A model generated the notes under the pieces. The model worked only from the letters and a program-made list of their open reading frames with translations, was not told the DNA's origin and ran no database searches. DNA of 30,667 nt from Bacteroidales bacterium (GTDB lineage Bacteria > Bacteroidota > Bacteroidia > Bacteroidales > WCHB1-69), in the NCBI GenBank assembly GCA_023229985.1, contig JALNYF010000022.1:1-30667 (forward strand), given 5' to 3'. The position numbers and the translations under genes were made by a program. The number at the start of each line of letters is the position of its first letter. Position 1 is the stretch's first letter. Below, piece by piece: positions 25,203 through 30,667 of this stretch.

Positions 25203-28200
25203 TTATTTTACAATAATGAATTTAACCGTCTTGATATCATTGGTTGCGGTAGTGATACGACCGAAGTAAACACCTTGGGTTTGGAAGCCAGCCAATTTGG
25301 TAACTTGACTATCAATATTGATATGTCTTACAAGGGCACCCTTAGCGTCAAAGATGTCGAGAATAGCACCATCAATTTCTTCAGTAGAGAGCGGTAATTC
25401 GATAGTAATTTCATCACTTGTATGAGCAGGAACAGGATAAACTCTCATTCCGACATTGGAAGCATAGATTACTTCGCAAGTCATATAAACGTTTCCGTTG
25501 TTGTCCATTACCCACAGAGAGTAAACTCCGTTCAAACCACCAACTTCTTGATAGTATTGATGAGTAGCACCCGGTATCGGCATACCGTTTCTGTACCATT
25601 GATAAGATACGAATGTGTGACCACCGTTTGTAGCAGGATTATTGTTACAGATTAATACATCATCCCATTTTTGGTCGACGATAGAACCAGCCAAGTCACC
25701 CCAAAGAACTACAACAGTAACATCATATTCACAGCCATCGATTGCGATACTGAATTGGTAAGTACCCGGAACACTGGTTGGCATGTAGATTTGAGCCGTA
25801 TTATCTTGTAAATTCAATAAACCGAATTGATAATCAAATCCAATGTTATTGTAATCGATGATTTCAAACCAGATTGAATCACGAGTATCGTCGATAGTCA
25901 AGTTATTGAATGTGAAGGTTACCATCGGATTATTGTCAGTAGGACAAACAGCCAAGCTATCTTCAACCAATTCGAAATGAGAAACTACAATAGTAACGGC
26001 AGGAGTATTAACTGCATCACCTTCACAATATCTGTCAGACAATTGGAATAATTGGTAAGTAGTGGTAGCGTTCGGATTAACGTAGATAGTATATTGATTC
26101 AAGAAGGTTGTATGTTCAGTAATAACATTCGTGTTCAATTCTTGGATGAAGAAGTGGAACGGAGCAGTACCGGTAAATGTGATATTGATTGCAGCTTGGT
26201 CATCATTATTGTTCCAGCACAATACATCTGAACCGTTACTCAAGCTCATGGCAGCTGTCGGGTGAGCGTGAACTGTCACTAACGAGCTGTTCGGAACATT
26301 GCTTGGTACGCAGTTGGTATTGGAAGGAGCAACATAGGTCGGATAGTAATAATAGGTACCCGGAGTAGTTGCAATGTCATAAGAGTTACCGCCTAAGCCA
26401 CCGGTTACGAGGGTAACATCGGTAGAATCAACAGAAGTATATACCCATTGGATATAGGCACCTGTTTGACCATTCGGATCAGTAACACCACCTTCAACAC
26501 TGGCATGTAATGTAATGATGTCATCAACACATACATCAGGATATTCAACTACAGTTTCTAACCAACGAGGATTGTAAACAACATTTACAATAACGTTGTC
26601 AGAGGTACTTCTACATCCGGTTTCTGCCGGGTAAGAAACGGTAACTGCATAAGTGTAAGTACCAACTAATGTATTCGTATCAGTGATGATAGAGATTTGA
26701 TCGTCATAGTTACGCATTAAGGCACCATTTCTTCTCCATCTGATGGTTGTATCATTTACACCACCTTCGATAACGGCACTTAATTCAACGAATCCACCTT
26801 CACAAACATCTAACAATCCCTCATAAGTAATGGCAACGAATGGTTGTTCAAGAACTTCGATAACGATTGTTTCAGGAGCTGATTGACAACCGGTGTTATA
26901 ACCGTTAAGAGATTGAGTAGCAAATACAGTGTAAGTGTAACGTCCGGCAACTGTCAAGTTTTCAGTAATTTCATCACCAACAGCGTTGGTCAATACACTA
27001 CCGTTTCTTGTCCAATGATATTGAACATTCGTACCTTGAACATTTAGACCGTTAGACATTGAAGCAGTCAAGGTAACATTACCGCCTACACACATTTGAT
27101 TGTCAGGAAGTGAGGTTAAGATGCTGTCAATGGTAGGATCTGCAACAACTGTGTATTCAAATTGTGCTGTAGCCGTGCAAGTAACATCGTAGTCGTTATT
27201 CCAAACTACAACACTGTAATGATAAGTGCCTGCAGTTAAGGTAGCATCCGTTGTGATAGTAGAGATATTTTGAGTATTGAGTTCTACATTGTCTCTGTAC
27301 CAAATGTAGTTGTATGTACCGGTAGGTTGAACGTTGGCGTTCAATACTACGCTACCGCCTTCGCATACTACATCGTAACCGGAGATGGTAACAGTAGGAC
27401 GAGTAATTACGTTTGCTGCAACTACAGCGGAGATGGCGTCACATCCTGTCAAGTCGAGAGGAGTAATTTCAACTCTATAGTAGTAGTTACCCGGAACTAA
27501 GGTAGTGTCGGTTACATAAACATTGGAGTTAGAACCTACGACAACGTCATTTCTGTACCAAGTATATTGATAATCAACACCGGTAACAGTTTCAGTAATA
27601 ACAGCGGTCAATTCTACGGAACCACCTTGACAAACGTCTTCAGCACCTAAGATAGCAACGGTAGGATCTGCGATCACGTTAGCAACCACTACCCCTGAGG
27701 TAAATGTGCAACCTGAAATCGGATTTGAAATCGTTACGTTGTATTGGTAAGTACCTTCCGTTAATAAGGAGTCGGTGGTATAAGTAGAGCTGGTAGCACC
27801 ATTGATAACGTGTGCATTACCGTCGATTACTCTGTTCCATTGATAAGTAACGTTAGCACCGTAAGTGGTATCAACAGTAGCGGTCAGGCTAATTTGACCA
27901 TTCACGCATACGTTGGAATTACCGCTAATTTCAACAGACGGAACATCAACTACAGGAACGATGATGGTGTTAGACCAGCCGTCGCAAGCGATGCCGTTCA
28001 TCGTAACGTGTACTTGATAAGTATAATCGGCAGCGGCTAATGAAGCGTCGGTATTCAAAGTCGGGTTGGTTTCACCGGCTAAGATCACACCGTCACGATA
28101 CCATTGGTAAGCGATTTCGTTTCCGGTACCGCCATTGATATGATGTACGCTCAATTGAGTGCTTCCACCTTGACAAATTGTTGAATCATAACCTACTGTT

Positions 28201-30667
28201 ACGACGATGAGAGGTTCAGGATCTGCAACCACATTGAATGCATAGATTCCGTTACCGCCTTGAATTGCGCTATTGACATCGCAACCGTAAGTATAATCAG
28301 CGAATGATAACAATACAGAGTATGAATATTGACCGATTGGCAACGTATCAGGAATTTGATAAGTTTCGCCCGTGCCAACTTCAACACCGTTATTGTACCA
28401 AGTATAAGTATGAGTACCTAATCCGTTAGCTTGTGGAACACCACCCTCAAATGCAGCGGTCAAAGTAGCAACACCACCTTCGCATACATCTGTTGCAGTA
28501 CCCGTAATCGTAACAACAGGATCAGGAACAACATTTACATTAACAACAGCAGACGTTGAGATACATCCCGGTTGACTTTCAACAACTACATAGTATTGAT
28601 AAGAAGTTTCTCTCGCTGCAAGACCGGCAACAACATAGAGGTTGGTGTCATATCCAGCAGGTTGATTGTCTAAGTACCATTGATAGGTGTAATCATCAGC
28701 AGGATCAACGTTTGCATTCAAACGAACTATACCGCCTTCGCATACTGTCAGGGAACCGTCAGCAACTACTACTACAGTCGGATGAGGATTAACCGTAACA
28801 GCCGGAGCAGCTACTTCTAATGAAGTACAACCTGAAGCATTTTGTGTAACGATTGCGCTATAAGTATAAGTAGTTACGTCGTTATCAACAACTACAGGAT
28901 AATCAGTGAATGTGTTTTCAGTAACACCATCAACTAATACACCATTTCTGTACCAAGTGTAAGTGTAGTCACCTAAGATGCCATTCAAAGCTGTGTTAGC
29001 GGTAACAATTACTTGACCACCGTCACAGATAACAGCATTGCTAACTGTAATATTGTCAATAACAGGATCAGCGTGAACGTTGATAGCAATTTGACCTTCT
29101 GCAACACAACCGGAAATGGTTTGTGTAACGATAACACTATAATTATGTGTTCCTACAGTCAAGTTAGCAGGTGTGATATAGTTGAATTCTGTAGCACCGA
29201 GGATCGTGTCACCATTGTGTAACCATTGATAAGTTAAGTTCGGTGAGTTATAATCGCCCAAGTGTGCAACCAATTCGGTTTGACCACCTACGCAATAATC
29301 AACTTCAGCAGCGGTAACTGTTACTTCAGGAGCTTCATTTACATATACATAGAACGGTTCGCTTACAGTTGAACAGCCGTTAGCATTGTGTACAAGAATT
29401 GTAAAGATGTACGGGTTGTCGCTCGGATCAAGAACTGTATCTAATGTAGTAGTGGTAAATCCGTTCAATGTAGCATTGAATAATCTCCATTCGTATGTAT
29501 AACCGTCAACCAAAGCATTGGTATCGTTTACATTAGCAATTAAGTGAATTCTACCTTGACCCGGTTCGCAGATGATAGGATCACCTTCGATTTCAACGGT
29601 AGCATTCGGAAGAACTTCAACTGTAATAGTAGAAGCATCGGTAACTACGGATTGACAACCGGATGCGGTTAAGGTAACGAGTACGCTATAAGTGTAGTTA
29701 GTTACATCACCATCAACCGTGGCAGGAGATTCTGTCAAAGTATTGGTATTTGCATTAGCAATTACAACACCGTTTCTGAACCAAGTATAGGTCGGTAAAC
29801 CTAATTCCGGATCATAAGTGGCGGTAGCTGTCAATGTAAATTCACCACCTTCACAAATTACGGTATCTTCGTCGCTAATTGCTAACGTTACAGTAGGATC
29901 TGCGTGTACATTTACAGTAGTATTACCATAAGCTAAGCAGGAAGAGGTCGGTTGTTCGATTTCTACATAGAATGTAGTAGTCGTAGTTAAAATAGTAGTA
30001 TAAGTCGATTGAGTAGCACCTGCTATTTCTGTTGTATCGGTACCAACAACTGAGAACCATTGATAGGTCAAGTTCGGCATGTTGTAGTCACCAATATTAG
30101 CAGTTACAGTAACTTCACCACCAACGCAGATGTCGTTTTCAGTAGAAGTTACAACAACTTCTGCTGCATCATTAACATATACGTAGAATGGAGCACTTTC
30201 GCTGGTACAACCGTTTTCGTTATGAACGATAGCAGTGAAAATGTACGGATTGTCGCTAACCGGCAATACGGTATCTAATACATTCGTTGTTTCGGCGAGA
30301 GTTGTGTTGAACAATCTCCACTCGTATGTATATCCGTCTACCATAGCATTCGTATCATTTACATTAGCAACCAAGTGCAAAATATCAAGACCAACACCGG
30401 CACCGCAGATGATAGGATCACCTTCGATTTCAACGGTAGCATTCGGAAGAACTTCAACTGTAATAGTAGAAGCATCGGTAACTACGGATTGACAACCGGA
30501 TGCAGTTAAGGTAACAAGTACGCTATAAGTGTAGTTGGTAACATCACCATCAACTGTAACAGGAGATTCTGTCAAAGTATTGGTATTTGCATTTTCAATT
30601 ACAACACCGTTTCTGAACCAAGTGTAGGTCGGTAAACCTAATTCCGGATCATAAGTGGCGGTAGCTG
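25203..30667 (-). CDS. Giant Ig-like repeat adhesin with T9SS sorting domain (5' end beyond window)
   Basis: More than 1820 residues are visible and the frame is open to the right edge. An apparent start at 30575 is an internal TTG. The visible protein has about 16 tandem Ig/PKD-like domains of ~90 residues, each with C-x-G-G near the start (ICEGGEFTLTA, VCEGGSVVLNA), a YTWYRNG/YQWY strand (Trp core) and a second Cys in SGC/NGC, probably a domain disulfide. Near the C-terminus is a further conserved block (SYQWYRNGMPIPGATHQYYQ, ~1665) and the type-A sorting domain (MRVYPVPAH, DIFDAKGALVRHI, VKFIIVK). It should be exported by the T9SS and attached to the surface, acting as an adhesin, gliding-type or matrix protein. 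The N-terminus and any promoter are outside. Domains on the right are more alike than those on the left, indicating recent amplification. Confidence 0.9.
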   Translation of the reverse strand, partial: ATATYDPELGLPTYTWFRNGVVIENANTNTLTESPVTVDGDVTNYTYSVLVTLTASGCQSVVTDASTITVEVLPNATVEIEGDPIICGAGVGLDILHLVANVNDTNAMVDGYTYEWRLFNTTLAETTNVLDTVLPVSDNPYIFTAIVHNENGCTSESAPFYVYVNDAAEVVVTSTENDICVGGEVTVTANIGDYNMPNLTYQWFSVVGTDTTEIAGATQSTYTTILTTTTTFYVEIEQPTSSCLAYGNTTVNVHADPTVTLAISDEDTVICEGGEFTLTATATYDPELGLPTYTWFRNGVVIANANTNTLTESPATVDGDVTNYTYSVLVTLTASGCQSVVTDASTITVEVLPNATVEIEGDPIICEPGQGRIHLIANVNDTNALVDGYTYEWRLFNATLNGFTTTTLDTVLDPSDNPYIFTILVHNANGCSTVSEPFYVYVNEAPEVTVTAAEVDYCVGGQTELVAHLGDYNSPNLTYQWLHNGDTILGATEFNYITPANLTVGTHNYSVIVTQTISGCVAEGQIAINVHADPVIDNITVSNAVICDGGQVIVTANTALNGILGDYTYTWYRNGVLVDGVTENTFTDYPVVVDNDVTTYTYSAIVTQNASGCTSLEVAAPAVTVNPHPTVVVVADGSLTVCEGGIVRLNANVDPADDYTYQWYLDNQPAGYDTNLYVVAGLAARETSYQYYVVVESQPGCISTSAVVNVNVVPDPVVTITGTATDVCEGGVATLTAAFEGGVPQANGLGTHTYTWYNNGVEVGTGETYQIPDTLPIGQYSYSVLLSFADYTYGCDVNSAIQGGNGIYAFNVVADPEPLIVVTVGYDSTICQGGSTQLSVHHINGGTGNEIAYQWYRDGVILAGETNPTLNTDASLAAADYTYQVHVTMNGIACDGWSNTIIVPVVDVPSVEISGNSNVCVNGQISLTATVDTTYGANVTYQWNRVIDGNAHVINGATSSTYTTDSLLTEGTYQYNVTISNPISGCTFTSGVVVANVIADPTVAILGAEDVCQGGSVELTAVITETVTGVDYQYTWYRNDVVVGSNSNVYVTDTTLVPGNYYYRVEITPLDLTGCDAISAVVAANVITRPTVTISGYDVVCEGGSVVLNANVQPTGTYNYIWYRDNVELNTQNISTITTDATLTAGTYHYSVVVWNNDYDVTCTATAQFEYTVVADPTIDSILTSLPDNQMCVGGNVTLTASMSNGLNVQGTNVQYHWTRNGSVLTNAVGDEITENLTVAGRYTYTVFATQSLNGYNTGCQSAPETIVIEVLEQPFVAITYEGLLDVCEGGFVELSAVIEGGVNDTTIRWRRNGALMRNYDDQISIITDTNTLVGTYTYAVTVSYPAETGCRSTSDNVIVNVVYNPRWLETVVEYPDVCVDDIITLHASVEGGVTDPNGQTGAYIQWVYTSVDSTDVTLVTGGLGGNSYDIATTPGTYYYYPTYVAPSNTNCVPSNVPNSSLVTVHAHPTAAMSLSNGSDVLCWNNNDDQAAINITFTGTAPFHFFIQELNTNVITEHTTFLNQYTIYVNPNATTTYQLFQLSDRYCEGDAVNTPAVTIVVSHFELVEDSLAVCPTDNNPMVTFTFNNLTIDDTRDSIWFEIIDYNNIGFDYQFGLLNLQDNTAQIYMPTSVPGTYQFSIAIDGCEYDVTVVVLWGDLAGSIVDQKWDDVLICNNNPATNGGHTFVSYQWYRNGMPIPGATHQYYQEVGGLNGVYSLWVMDNNGNVYMTCEVIYASNVGMRVYPVPAHTSDEITIELPLSTEEIDGAILDIFDAKGALVRHINIDSQVTKLAGFQTQGVYFGRITTATNDIKTVKFIIVK
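29571..30667 (-). repeat. 837-bp (three-domain) tandem duplication in adhesin
   Basis: Bases 29571-29830 and 30408-30667 align without gaps at a constant offset of 837 bases (279 codons), with roughly a dozen mismatches in 260 bases. The unit is three Ig-like domains. The right copy continues beyond the window. Confidence 0.85.

Noticed and set aside
30575..30575. Adhesin start at 30575
   Set aside because: The codon is an internal TTG in the middle of a repeat domain, and the frame continues unbroken to the right edge.

Overview
The window looks like a chromosomal segment of a member of the Bacteroidota, probably Bacteroidales-like. The signs are a PorW/SprE-type type IX secretion (T9SS) lipoprotein, two proteins ending in T9SS type-A sorting domains, a bactofilin next to atpZ, and several upstream boxes matching the Bacteroidota -7 promoter element TAnnTTTG. 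Every gene I accept is on the minus strand, so transcription runs from high to low coordinates.

Right part (about 16.9-30.7 kb), housekeeping and envelope: the 3' part of a giant T9SS-exported surface protein made of tandem Ig-like domains (25203 to beyond the right edge); an OmpA-family outer membrane protein with a clear terminator; a PhoH-family ATPase; then a tight run porW/sprE - bactofilin - atpZ - small membrane protein - uvrC.

Middle (about 13.5-16.2 kb): a T9SS-sorted secreted protein and a lipoprotein with propeller-like repeats. They lie in tandem directly upstream of, and probably co-transcribed with, a giant RHS/TcB-like gene.

Left part (1-13.5 kb), the accessory locus: an RHS/YD-repeat polymorphic toxin system. 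One full-length gene of about 2.9 thousand codons (SpvB-like N-terminus, DxNGDGxxD repeats, TcB middle region, YD repeats, RHS core) ends in a variable C-terminal domain. It is followed by two truncated orphan modules that keep only the RHS core plus a different C-terminal domain, and by a chimeric RHS fragment at the left edge. I read the three C-terminal domains as a SleB-like cell wall hydrolase, a cysteine amidase/peptidase and an M91-like metallopeptidase. Each is followed within 20 bp, or with overlap, by a small unrelated gene encoding a protein with a signal peptide, the expected place and location for an immunity protein protecting the periplasm. A 64-bp block inside the RHS core is identical in the three modules, a likely anchor for cassette exchange.

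Strongest oddities: a frameshift at a T6 tract that separates a membrane-anchor N-terminus from the giant RHS ORF; a 78-bp in-frame insertion made of two palindromes inside one orphan RHS core; a 127-bp perfect duplication forming a chimeric RHS start at the left edge; a 38-bp intergenic repeat shared by two distant sites; and a higher-order 837-bp duplication in the giant adhesin. No tRNA, rRNA, CRISPR array or transposase gene was recognised.
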